Assembly: GCA_017354895.1 (NCBI GenBank)
Contig: CP071493.1
Coordinates: 2,790,001 to 2,854,000 of the forward strand
Reading direction: 5' to 3'
DNA: 64,000 nt
Source of the DNA: Podospora comata
Taxonomy: Eukaryota > Ascomycota > Sordariomycetes > Sordariales > Podosporaceae
Position 1 is the first letter of the stretch, and the number at the start of each line of letters is the position of its first letter. Shown one piece after another: positions 48,408 to 59,028 of the stretch. The position numbers were made by a program, and so were the translations under genes. Under the pieces are notes generated by a model, which worked only from the letters and a program-made list of their open reading frames with translations, made no database searches and had not been told where the DNA came from.

Positions 48408-48870
48408 TTTACCAAAGACAAGAAAAATGAGGACATCACAATGCCACACAACCTTACCCACATGCGCAAATGCAAAATCCCGAGATCTCGGTAGTGGTGG
48501 TGGTGACATAGCTGCCCAAGGCCATCAGCCAACCCTTCTCAAAACAGCAAATCTCCCAAATCATAAAACACATCATCAAGGCAGACTGCGCAAATCCAAC
48601 ATCAACACCCAACACCCCCATCTGCGGCATGGCGTCCGGCCCAACACACCACACACGGCGCCGATGCATGCGCACCACCTTCCAAGAGCAACATCTCAAT
48701 TGTACCATGTTGTGCATGTCTTGGTAGTAACTAGTCCATGTGCACAGTGACAGTGACAAAAAAGTGACAGCTGCGCGTAACACCCCTTCCCCCCACCTAC
48801 GTAACCCTCCTTCTTGCTTGAGCTTGTAATTGAATTTGTACCCAAGATATCATTCAAGTTGCTTGTCCCC

Positions 48871-48888
48871 TTTTTTTTTTTTTTTTTT
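48871..48888. repeat. Poly-T run (18 nt)
   Basis: An uninterrupted T tract in the spacer, about 1.2 kb upstream of the Zn2Cys6 gene. Confidence 0.95.
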
Positions 48889-50095
48889 CCCTTTTTGCGC
48901 CCGCGCATTGGCGCTCGTCAGATCCCACCCAAGGCTGACTTTGACTCACCTCAAAACAATAACACAAACAATAATGAGTGCTTACCTGAAAAAAAAACCC
49001 CGCCTACCGTTCCAGGAAAGCAACAATCATCACGAAATCAGATCAAAACTGGCCGCATGAAATCCGGCCTGGGCAGACGCCGGCCGGCCGGAGGTTCTTG
49101 TCTAAACTCTGATGGTGGGGTGGCATGGCGGATGATGGATGGTGGGTTGCATGCGAGAAGGGGCCGCCCCCTGTTGCGCAATGGCATGTCCCGCAAGGCT
49201 GGGCCCAGACAAAAAAAAGCGTTGCTCCAATTCTCCGAAGGTTGAAGTTTCCCTTCAAGATGATGTTGTTCATCACCGCAAAATTTGGCAAGATTCGAAA
49301 ACAATCCGACGGTCATAGATACTTGAGATGGTCCATTTTCCCCACAGGTAGGCTCCTGATAATCGCTCATGATCATTCGGCGCTCTTTGTGAACCTCTAA
49401 ACGCTTCAAATCCACCTCGTCCTAGTTCGCGGCCTGCGGTATCAAAAAAAAGGCAAATGAGTTTTCGCAAATACTGTCCTAGTCGTGTCTCGTCCATCCC
49501 TAGATCGCAAAAAGTATTCGATTTCATCAATTGCAACATTCGCGTCGCTATCCGCGTGCTGTGACGTGTGCATTTGAGCATAAGTGCCTTTCCCGTGCTC
49601 CCGCGGGCCGCCCACAAGACCCCATTTTCTGTAGCCCGTCTCGATTTCCGGTGAAGCAAGGCCATTCCATTGGACGGTTGTATAAGTGTGTTAGAGCTGA
49701 ATTGACCAATCAGACACCCCTGCCACACCGATTTTGGAAAACCGCCCAGGGCTCACACACCATGGAGGGGGGACCAGAGACTAGAGGAGGCTCTTCGAGC
49801 TGCCCCAAGGCACAGAAAACTCGACGAGAAACCCTCGCCTGGCTGCTTGTCTCTCCTCTTTTCTATACCCGTACCCTCTGGCTTTAAAAGAAACATCTCG
49901 GTTTCCCCAGCTGGCCCTGACATATCGTTGGACAAACGACCTCCTGAAGAGAAAGCTTTGCCGTATCGGTTGCCTTGTTTTGTGTCATTCGAACTTGGCT
50001 CACACTGGCCTGCTGTCTCATCCACATAACCACATACCTAGGCGCCGCTAGCCCCGTATTATTGATCCGATCTTGGACCAACCATATCATCCCTC

Positions 50096-51975
50096 ATGCT
50101 TGACCGCTCCAGAATTCGCGGTGCAGGTGGGTTCCCATGGGGGGAACCTGCTGCTGCACCCCGCAGCCAGGGACTTGACCGGGACTCTGCAAGTACCTCT
50201 TCCCAAAGTGACGACTTTTCCGACCTCTTTGACTGGACGGCATATGAAAGGCATGGCACATCTGATGTGACCACACAATCCCAACACTCGGCCGAAGGCG
50301 CCAAGGGTGTTCCCGCATTCCCCAGGTCACCCCAGTCGTCACCCCAGTCACCCGGTTCTGCTTCCGATCTTGATGGGGATCTTCGCATGTCAGACGTTGA
50401 ATCAGGCCCCCACGTTCTCGTCTGGCCCGTCCTAGGACCGGAACCAACACGCGAGATGTCGCCCATCGAGCTCCGTCCCCCTCACCTCGGCCAACCAGAC
50501 ATGGCTGCCCCCAGAGCTGTCCAAAACGAGCGGCCCCAGAGCAAGAGGCCTCGAGTTCTGGAGTCCCCAGAGCAGACCAAGGAGGTACGCGATGCCGGGG
50601 CGTGCTACCACTGTAGGATGAACAAGAGCAAGGCAAGCAGGGCCTCTTCTTCCCTTCTCCCTGCCCACCTCATTGCTGACTGGGTCTCTGTACATAGTGC
50701 TCTCCTACTTCTGCCTGCGAACCCTGCTTGAAACATCCCAAGCCCGAGCTGGCCTGTGTTCGACAGCTTCTGTCGAGCATGGTCGCCAGCCAAAGTGGTA
50801 TGCTTGTCTCGGTGCCATGAGAGCCGAAGTAAAGACTGACTGTGACGTCAAGCACGCTGGAACTTGAGCGAGCCTCCGAGGCGTGAACCTATGAATGAAG
50901 GCGGGTCCTTCGTCATTTTTATCTCTTTCTCAGACAAGACCAACAGTCGTTGCTTGCCCTTGACGGTGGCTCCCTTCATTCACCCTGACCAGGGCACTCG
51001 GTTTGGTATCTCATTGTCATCGCAACCGCTGCAAGAGAGTGCCCTTCTGGCGTGGGCACAGGATGATATGCAGATGGATGACAGAATCGATGACTTTGAG
51101 TCGCTCCTCAACCAGTTCCACATCCACCATGTCCGCGGCGAAGGTTTGAAGAGGGCCATGGACCGCGCAACTGCGGGCAAGCCGATCAAGTCTGTGGAAA
51201 GCCAGAAGAAGCTCTTGTCTAATTTGTTAGAGTTGAAGCTGATGTGGAAGATCTGGAGTTGCAAAGACTTCTTTGGCCGGCGGCAAGAAGCCGGTGCTGG
51301 CCGCCCCCTTGGGTTGCAGTTCTCCTCCGTTCAGAGCTGGCTTCGCTTCACCGCGGCCTCGGCAATTTCGAGGCTCGAAAAGAACATTCTGGAGGTCTTT
51401 GATGAATACCTCAAGAAAGATGCTGCTGGCTCGACAACCGCGACCAAGCCGATTCTCGAGCTTTCGAGATGGGTGTCGCTCTGGCAAATGATCTTGGTCT
51501 ACCGCCAGTCGCTCAGGCTGCTCCAGGAGCACAATGAAGCGGAACCATATGTGCCAGGAGGTGAGCAAAACCCCAGGCAAAGTACTCCACCGCCGTTTTG
51601 GTACTAACAACAAAACAGTTGAGACTAATGAGAAGCGACGGAGGTTTCGAACGACAACTGCGGACTTGTTTCGTAGCGTTGTTGTGATTTACTGGGAGCT
51701 GTTCCACAAGCCAAAGACAATCCAGAATATCCAGAACCCCGAGGCGAGACTTTTCGGAGATGATGCTCTCCATGGAGGGTTCCAGAGGGTGGTGGCTGCT
51801 GTGCCAACATTCTGTGAGTTGCCGTCCTAAAAATCGGCATCGGCGATGTGATTGACTGACGGTAAATTTCCCAACAGACCAGCAAGTGGCAAATCTGAGT
51901 TTGCCGGCAGACGAGTTCTTCCGGGCACATCTTGTCGACAGAGACCTCAAGAAGCCCAAGACGAAGCGCCGCTAG
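50096..51975 (+). CDS. Zn2Cys6 fungal-type regulator
   Basis: Proposed exons are 50096-50632, 50698-50797, 50853-50882, 50934-51560, 51619-51813 and 51878-51975, 528 residues. The first intron has a GC donor (GCAAGC) and ends CATAG; splicing it completes a zinc cluster with Cys170, 173, 180, 186, 189 and 199 in the CX2CX6CX5CX2CX9C pattern. The Ser/Pro-rich N-terminus precedes the cluster. The C-terminal half is helical (LLELKLMWKIWSCKDFF, WVSLWQMILVYRQSLR, DLFRSVVVIYWELF), as in a class of Zn2Cys6 proteins with a C-terminal regulatory domain, and ends in a basic KKPKTKRR. The 30-nt third exon and its flanking introns are the weakest part of the model. Target genes are unknown. Confidence 0.75.
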
Positions 51976-52383
51976 CTTCATAATGGTGTAGCTCTTGAGT
52001 GAGGCGCTCTGGGTATTTGCTATGATTGACGATGTCGATAAGGTTGATGACTCGATGACATTTATGACGATTGATGACTGTTTTCTTGGCGCTATGGATG
52101 GGAAAAGACAAGGCCCCCGCGGGTGATTGGGTGTTTGGGTGCTCAAGAATGTTGCATAGGCCCGAAAGGTTGCTTGATCTGGCATCAAGACTTGTCAGGT
52201 TATGCTGAGCCGGGCGCTGGAGGTTTTGTCGTCTTTGTGAGGTGCTACTCTGTTTTGCCTTTTGTCTGGGAGGAAGTTGAAGAAAGGTTGTTAGATACGT
52301 TCCAAAGATAGAAACATACTCTCAACCGTCCGTCCATCATGGCTTTGAGTGCAGCCTAGCCGTCCATATTCGACAATCCTGCA
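51976..52383. other. Convergent intergenic region
   Basis: A 408 bp spacer between the Zn2Cys6 and RTG2-like stops. Nothing is recognisable beyond 3' untranslated sequence. Confidence 0.55.
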
Positions 52384-54265
52384 TCAAGCAAGTACATTGA
52401 CTGTGACGATAACCTTCTTCTTTTCGTCACCATGCTTCCCGACCTTCTTGAACAACTCCCTCAAGTCGTCAAGATCGAGACCTCTCGAGGCCCCTTTGCT
52501 GATGGTGATCTCGAGATGTAACTTGTACTTCTTCCCCTGCTCAGCGCTGGAACGGAATGAGATCTTGTCCCTGATGGCCTCATTAGACTTGGGCCACGCT
52601 GGAATGACTGTTGCCAGTGCTGCTGTTACAGCCCCCGTGTAGTCTGCCCAGAAACCAGCGTTCGGATCTGCCGCATCGACAAGCTCGCGAAGATTCCGCT
52701 GGAGCTGTTGATCGATAGGGCCCAGGTTTGCGCCCCAGCGTGCGCAGAGAGTCACAGCCAAAACCGCGCGAGCCAGATGCGTCAGACCCGGCGAGTCAGG
52801 ATGGTTGATGGCATCGTGGAGAGCAGAAGACGCGTTGGCAGCATCACTCTCGCCCATTCGACACCAAATGTGGCTGGCGTAAAGGGGACCAAGCTGCAGA
52901 CTGAAGACGCTGGCTACGCTGGTCAAGTCGAAACCGGGCGGAAATGCCGAGTGCAAGGTGCTGAGGAGGACTTGTAGAGTTGTGCCACCTTGTGCTGGAC
53001 CCGAAGGAATTGAGCTCTCAATGTCATCTGGAAGTGACAAAGGATTGCTGTTCCTGATTTCCCGAGGTAGCATCATCAGCAACGCACCCTCCCGGTTGCC
53101 CCCTGAGCAGAACGTTGCTGAACGTATAGGGGGCACTGCTGCAATGAGAGCTTCAACAACAGTGACAATGGCTGGAAACTGGGCACGTCTGCGTTTTGAC
53201 ATGCCAAAGATTTTGCCTTCAAAAGACTTGTTGACTTTAAGCATCTCCTTGGTTTTGTTGAAGAGCTGTCCAGAGGCCGTGTATGATCCGATTGATGGGA
53301 TCGGATAGGGCTGGATGGGATTGTTGTGCATGATCATGCTGCCGTAACCCCGGAACCCTCCGCCGCAGAGAAATATATCGATCCCCGCCTCCTTCCCCCT
53401 CGCCTCAGCAGCAAGCTGGGCGAGGGTGGGAAACTTGGCGCACAGTGTCTGAAAAGCCTTAGCCATGCCATCCTGGAGCTTGGCTTTTTCGGACGTCTGC
53501 ACATCGACGTGGGCGGTATCGAGAATCTTGATGAGGCGAGCAGCTCCAAACGGCAGACTCTGTCCCGCAACCGCTGCTTCCACCTCAGGGAGAGGCTGTC
53601 CCTGGTCCTCTTGATGCCCAGAAGTACCAGACGTGTCCATCCACGTCATCTGAACACTACCGCCGCCGAGATCGAGAATCAAGCCCTTTACATCAACAAA
53701 ACTTGACCGAGCCCCCACGGCGCCAAAGAGGGTCTCGACTTGAGGCGAAAGGATATGCACGCTCAGATCGGGAGCCTCGGCACGTATCGCCTCGAGCATA
53801 GACGCGGCATTCTCGGCCCGGCGCATGGCTTCTGTCGCAAAGACAATCAGCTGACTGGGAGGCACATCATAGCTGTCGACAGCAATAGACCTGAAGCGTG
53901 CCAGTGTCTGCGAGACTTGCTTGATTGTCGCATCGGGGAAGACCAAGGGATGGTCGCCATGTGCCGATGTTGATGGCCGGTTCAGGGCATCGAACAACGA
54001 GATGGCCGCCCTTTCTCGGTAGAGACACTTGAGCAGGCGGGCCCGAGGAGGGCAGAGATCCGAGACAGAGAACCGAATGCCATTGCTTCGAGGGAAGCGT
54101 GATGTTTGATTAGGGAATGGTTACGGAGAAGGAAGAGAAGAAGGGGCGCTCGGCTTACCTTCCCATGTCAACCAGGGCATAGCGGTGGTTTTTGCTGTTG
54201 GGATCCCATCTCGGCAGCTTCTCCTTGTAATTGCCAATAGTGACAATATCGACGGTGGAGGACAT
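52384..54265 (-). CDS. RTG2: Rtg2-like Ppx/GppA phosphatase-family protein
   Basis: Minus-strand exons 54265-54159 and 54085-52384, 602 residues (yeast Rtg2 is 588). The intron splits the first phosphate-binding motif, restored as ALVDMGSNGIRFSV on splicing; other ASKHA-fold motifs are ATEAMRRAENA and LILDLGGGSVQMTW, typical of the exopolyphosphatase/GppA superfamily. The C-terminal half has the FCSGGNREGALLMMLP block found in the fungal branch. In yeast Rtg2 binds ATP and relays mitochondrial dysfunction to the Rtg1/Rtg3 regulators and is part of SLIK. Filamentous fungi usually have this protein without that exact pathway, so the signalling role is inference. Confidence 0.88.
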
Positions 54266-54833
54266 GGTGATCAATTGGGGGCGGAGTAGTGAGTGGGTGT
54301 AGTAGGTAGGTAGGTAGGCAAAGAGGTGAAGTGGACGCTCTGACTTTTGGGTTAGGCAAATTTGGAGCAGCGCCCAAATGTTGCTAGCCTCGTGACGTTA
54401 CTGCCCAAAACTCACGTTGTCCTTTCTCAAAGGCCCGTATCCGATAACGCACGCAATCTTTTGCGTATTGCAGCTTCCATCTGCAACTTTGCGCAACGTG
54501 GTCCGGCGCGACTGGAGCAGCTTGAAGCAGACTCGGAACGACAGCGTCGGATGTGGTCCCACGATTTGGAACTGGCTGATTCACCAATGAACTGTAAGGG
54601 CCCGAGATGACGTTGGTGCAACCATGTCAGCCAATGACGCCTTAACCGCTGCGCTCCCATCCTCCGCCTATGTATGATAGTGCGCTATCTTATCCCACGC
54701 TCGTCGTTTCAACCAACAATGTCAGACATAGGAGGCTGTGTAACGCAGTAAGTGTGAGTAAGGATGTATATCTAGTATGTATTATTTATTATTATTGATA
54801 TACCTTTCATGTCTTGAAACCCTTCACTGGCTC
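54266..54833. other. Intergenic region with TAGG repeat
   Basis: Spacer between two minus-strand genes. A (TAGG)4 array lies just upstream of the RTG2-like start. No gene is supported. Confidence 0.5.
54303..54318. repeat. (TAGG)4 array
   Basis: Four TAGG units about 40 bp upstream of the RTG2-like start codon. Confidence 0.9.
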
Positions 54834-56241
54834 TCATGGCCATACTGTCGCCCTCAATGTGTCCGCCTTTTCTGAAGATCCAAGAAGGATCGAATACCTA
54901 TCCTGATGTTGGATAGGGGAGCTGGTGGCGAGAGACGGTGGCTCTCCGTCTGCTCCTGGTACAGAATTCCGCCTGAGTGCAATGTTCCAGTCAAAGATGG
55001 AACCGCTCAGGCCAACGGTCAGTCCAGCCAGAAGCATGATCTCGTAGTCGACGAGCGCACGCTGGTCCCATGTGAGTTGCTCGAGAAGCTCTCGGCCTTC
55101 CGGTTCATCCAGCATTAAATCCTGCTTGTATACCATCGTCACGCCCACCGCCTCGGCCTTTTTGGATAACTTTTGTCTGCGCTCTTCTGTTTCTCCCGTG
55201 GCAACAAAAGCAAAGCCGGCCGTTGAGTTGGTGACAAGCTCGACCAAGGTAGAGACCTGGTCGTCGAAGGGTGGAAAGATAGGAGTCGCATCCGCCTCTG
55301 TCCTGAGATGTAGTCCGGGGAAAGTGCTATGCTGAAAACCCTGCTTAGGGTCCAGATTCAGTTGATATTTCTTGTGCAGATTGTACAGCGCAATAGCGGC
55401 GAGCACTCTGGCGTCTTTACGCGGCCGTAGAAGACGGCCAAAGTTCTTGGCCAACTCTGGGTTCCCATATGCTGTTGGGAAAACCGAGCTTATCACATCG
55501 GATCTGAACCGTATAGGAAACGGACGTGTCTCTGGGTCCTCTGTCCTGTCGATGTACGACTTGATCTGCTCCGACAACGTATTCATGTCCTCAATAACGG
55601 AGCCGTTCAGTTTAGTTCCAACATCTTGTAAGCTAATCTTCCGAGCTGATTGAACCTGTGGCACATCCCAAAGCTCGTTCATGGATCGATATAATTTCAG
55701 CTGCGGGCAGTGCTCCGATAGCGTTTGGTTGAGGTATTCATAGTCGAACAAGTAGTCGATAAACTCCCCGATGTAGGGACCGCCGCCGTTCTTGGGCCGG
55801 GTATTCGCAACGTTCTTATCGTCGCGCTTGATGATCCGGGGAAGAACCAACTCGGCTGAACAAATCCATCCGTCAGTTTGCGTACCTCTTTTGAATGTCA
55901 GACTTCTCCATCTTACCACCAGCCTCGATAGCGAAGCGAATGCAGTTCAGATGCGCGTCTTTGACTTGGCCAAAACCTCCAGATTGGGGATCACAAGACA
56001 GCATCAACCCTGGTGTCCAAGTCTTGCTCGCGCATAGCTCCGAGATACTACTGCCATCTAGTTGTCCGCCAACATCGTGATCCAAGAAATCCGTGATGAA
56101 GATATCCCTTTCGCTTTTGAACTGGCGAACGACGCTGTTATACGCTGGCTGGTCCGAGACCATGTAGGCGACCAACCATACGACAATCAGTGCCGGACCG
56201 GCGAACTTGAGCAGATAAACGAGGCGCGGGGAGGCCAGCAT
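54834..56241 (-). CDS. Type II membrane protein, O-fucosyltransferase-like
   Basis: Minus-strand exons 56241-55917 and 55855-54834, 448 residues; the intron has a GTAAGA donor and TTCAG acceptor and joins AIEAG to AELVLPRI. A short cytosolic end and one hydrophobic helix (about 10-28) suggest a Golgi/ER type II enzyme. The motif SGGFGQVKDAHLNCIRFA followed by AELVLPRIIKRD resembles the GDP-binding start of GT-B O-fucosyltransferase-like proteins (G-G-x-G-N-x-R...A...L..P), and a later FAFVATGE could be the second sugar-nucleotide site. Asn residues in NQT, NGS and NST contexts are potential glycosylation sites on the lumenal side. No donor or acceptor is known; an unrelated membrane protein is possible. 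Confidence 0.6.
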
Positions 56242-59028
56242 GGCGACGACTGTTGAGATGGAACAATCGAATGATCACATCAGGCCTCGACGATTTCAGC
56301 GAAAAACCAGAGGTGGCCAAAATGAAGGGCGAGGCACAGTTGAATTCTCACGCAGGCAGCGAGAAAAGGGATGCATCCCCCGATGCCTGCTCAAGGGATT
56401 CCAAATGCCAGCTGAAGGAGCTGATGAGAGATCATCCCTCCCAAAAGGGAATAGCCCAAGCCATTATCAATGGTGTGCCGCGTGTGCACACCACCAGCCC
56501 CATGCTTATCATGGAACCTGGACCTGAATTTGTGCCCTGAGTGTTTTGATGGAAGAAGGTGAAGTTTGGTATGGGATTGTGATGTTTTTATATCTGGATA
56601 TATAACGTCTGGGCTTGGCCGTCGTCAAGCTGTCAAAGTGCCTTCCCGTCACGGAGGCGATGGATCAAGGTAGTACCCGCATATGGATAGAGTGGCACCC
56701 ATCCTTAGCACCTCTGATATCAGCCGTCCACAACAACAGGAAGACTGTCCCTGGAAGCTTGTATTAATGTATTTGTTTCTGAGCTTGTGCGCGAGTTGTT
56801 CGCTGAATTCACCGCTCCTATTCTCCGTTTGGAAGTACCCAACTTAGAGGAGTGCGCAAACCAAGCTGCTGATTTCAAGAGCGAGGTGTAGAGTCGCTTC
56901 TTGAACTCATGGACATGGCCAGTACCAGAACCAGGTCCCAAGATCGCCATCATTCTTCCCGAGAGAGAATAAGACGCGGTTCGGAGAGCGGTGTGTCCCA
57001 CCGAAGCCAGAGGTTTTGATACGACGATGCTATCCAAACCACGTTCTGTGGTTTCGTTTATAGAGCGCAGGTGTGTCTGTAGATGCTCGAGCGCACAGAC
57101 GGGTGTGCTTGTAGAACCTGGCTTCTCAGATTCTGGTAGATTTGCTTCGTTTCAACTCGACAGCATATCAATGCACAAATGTGCCTAAACAACGACAACG
57201 GGACTGACATATCATGAATTATCCCAAAGTGGCTCCAATAGCCATCAAGACGAGCCCTTGCTTCGTATTTTTATGCGCACAAGGATCCGAAAGGGAAAAG
57301 TTGTGGGAGTTTGCGGGATGTGAGTGGGCAGAAAACAACTTTAAAAACGGCCACTTAGGGTCGCCCGCCCAAACGCGTCTGGCACGCGAAAAAACGCGAC
57401 GGATGCCCCGGTCAACCCCTCCCACAACTTCACAAGCGAGGACCGTTGTTGATATGGTCACACAGTGCCTTCTTTTCCCTCTCGTCCCAACAGTGTCCTG
57501 GGCTGCTATCATTCCCATCTCATCAACCGCTTCCTTGGGATCAATCTAAATGCGAAATAGCTGGATCATCCTGACTTACCGTCTTAATGCAGCGGAGACA
57601 CCCCGCCGGAGGTGTCTGACGTAGTAATATCCATCATCTCGATCTCTTCCCCAGTCGCTGGTCCAGAGTCCACCTGCGCTTCTGCGCTTCTTTTTTCCCC
57701 GCCAAGTGGTTTCCTGCATGTCGACTTGCAGCACGCGAGAATTCCCCCAGCCCCTTCGTTTTCCCTCGTTCGCCTCGACTTTTCCTGCAAGCCATTCGAT
57801 TCGCTCTGCTCTGCGCGACGCGTGAAGGAATCACGAACCCACCCACTGTCACTACTCCTCCACCACTCGCCTGCCACTCCTGCGCTACTTTCACAAGCCA
57901 CTGGCTGGTCCTCGAGCTTCCATCCATCCCCAACCGGAGACGCGTTGCTGCCAGCCGAACAGCTACGCTGCCCAACTGGCAACTTGATATCCAAAATCAG
58001 ATCCCCAAGAGGTCCACGAATCCACGAATCCACAACAGTTTGCCCTGCACGCTGCCTGAGGTTGGGGTTCCATCCCGGACGCAGCATCGCACACACCCCG
58101 CTGCAAGAGCTTGAAGTCGTCTTCTAGCGGGCCTGGGCCCTGTCGGCGACTACTGCGAGTGGAGAGTGGATAAAGTGTTCAGGGGACCTTGCGATCAAGG
58201 GTCCGCTGCCCTTCCTGGCGCCGCCCACATTCACAGTTACCACCCCCCCCCTTCTCTGCCCAGCAACAGCACACAGCACAGTTACATATTCCCAACGTTC
58301 CCGTCTGCTGTAGTCCCCTCCCCCCTTCCTCCCCTTTTCCTTCTGCGCAGTCACTCCTTTTGCGACCAGATTAAACGGCCGGTCGCGCTCGGCGCAAGGG
58401 TCTCAGATGCTCTACGGACACTCCAACACATGACGGACAGCACAGATAGACGACTACGAGACTGACGACACGGTACTCTTTCTTTTTCCGTCACAAAATT
58501 CCGACGATAATCTCAACCTCCCTGATCTGGATTTTCCGTTTTTCGCCATTATCAATTGCCCCAGGAGCTTATTGTTGTTGTTGCCGGACCTGGATCTTGC
58601 GGCTGTGCACTTGCTTTTTTGCGGTTGCGTTGCTCAGACCCCAGCTTTCCCCAGCCCATCCGTCACCTTTTGACCAGCCATCCGATTTTGACATGCGCTG
58701 CGCTATCTTCCCACTGGCACCAACAAATCCCAAAACGCGTCAAACCTCCCACAACGCGCCTCCAGAGCTTGATATTGAGCTTCCCACAGACAATCAGGTA
58801 GTTGGGATCTGTCTGTCTCTCTGTCTCTCTCTCTGCCTGGCTTGACACCACCAGCAGAGAGCGCAAAACAATCAACGAACGCGATACGATATTTACGACA
58901 CAAACATACGAACGACTTCCATTTTACTCGCCAAAACATCACCCCTAATTCCAAACCCCCAACCGAATTCCCTAGTTTCACCATAATTAGCTTCTTTATG
59001 ACGCACTAGCATTCCGGTCAAAGACAGG
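56242..59028. other. Long divergent intergenic region (2.8 kb)
   Basis: Promoter space for the type II membrane protein (minus) and the intronless gene at 59029 (plus). The right part (57600-58990) is strongly C/T-rich, as in a long fungal promoter or leader. Open frames at 56253, 56720 (minus), 57214 and 57612 show no domain. Confidence 0.5.

Larger units (their letters stand above)
46948..50095. other. Long intergenic region (3.1 kb) with TAGG repeats
   Basis: Between two plus-strand genes. It contains short CCTAGG(TAGG)n arrays near 47781 and 48387 and a T18 run at 48871-48888. No coding segment is supported; part will be 3' untranslated region and promoter. Confidence 0.45.

Noticed and set aside
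56253-56540. 95-codon frame between divergent genes
   Set aside because: No recognisable domain, and it begins in the promoter region of the type II membrane protein gene; could be chance.
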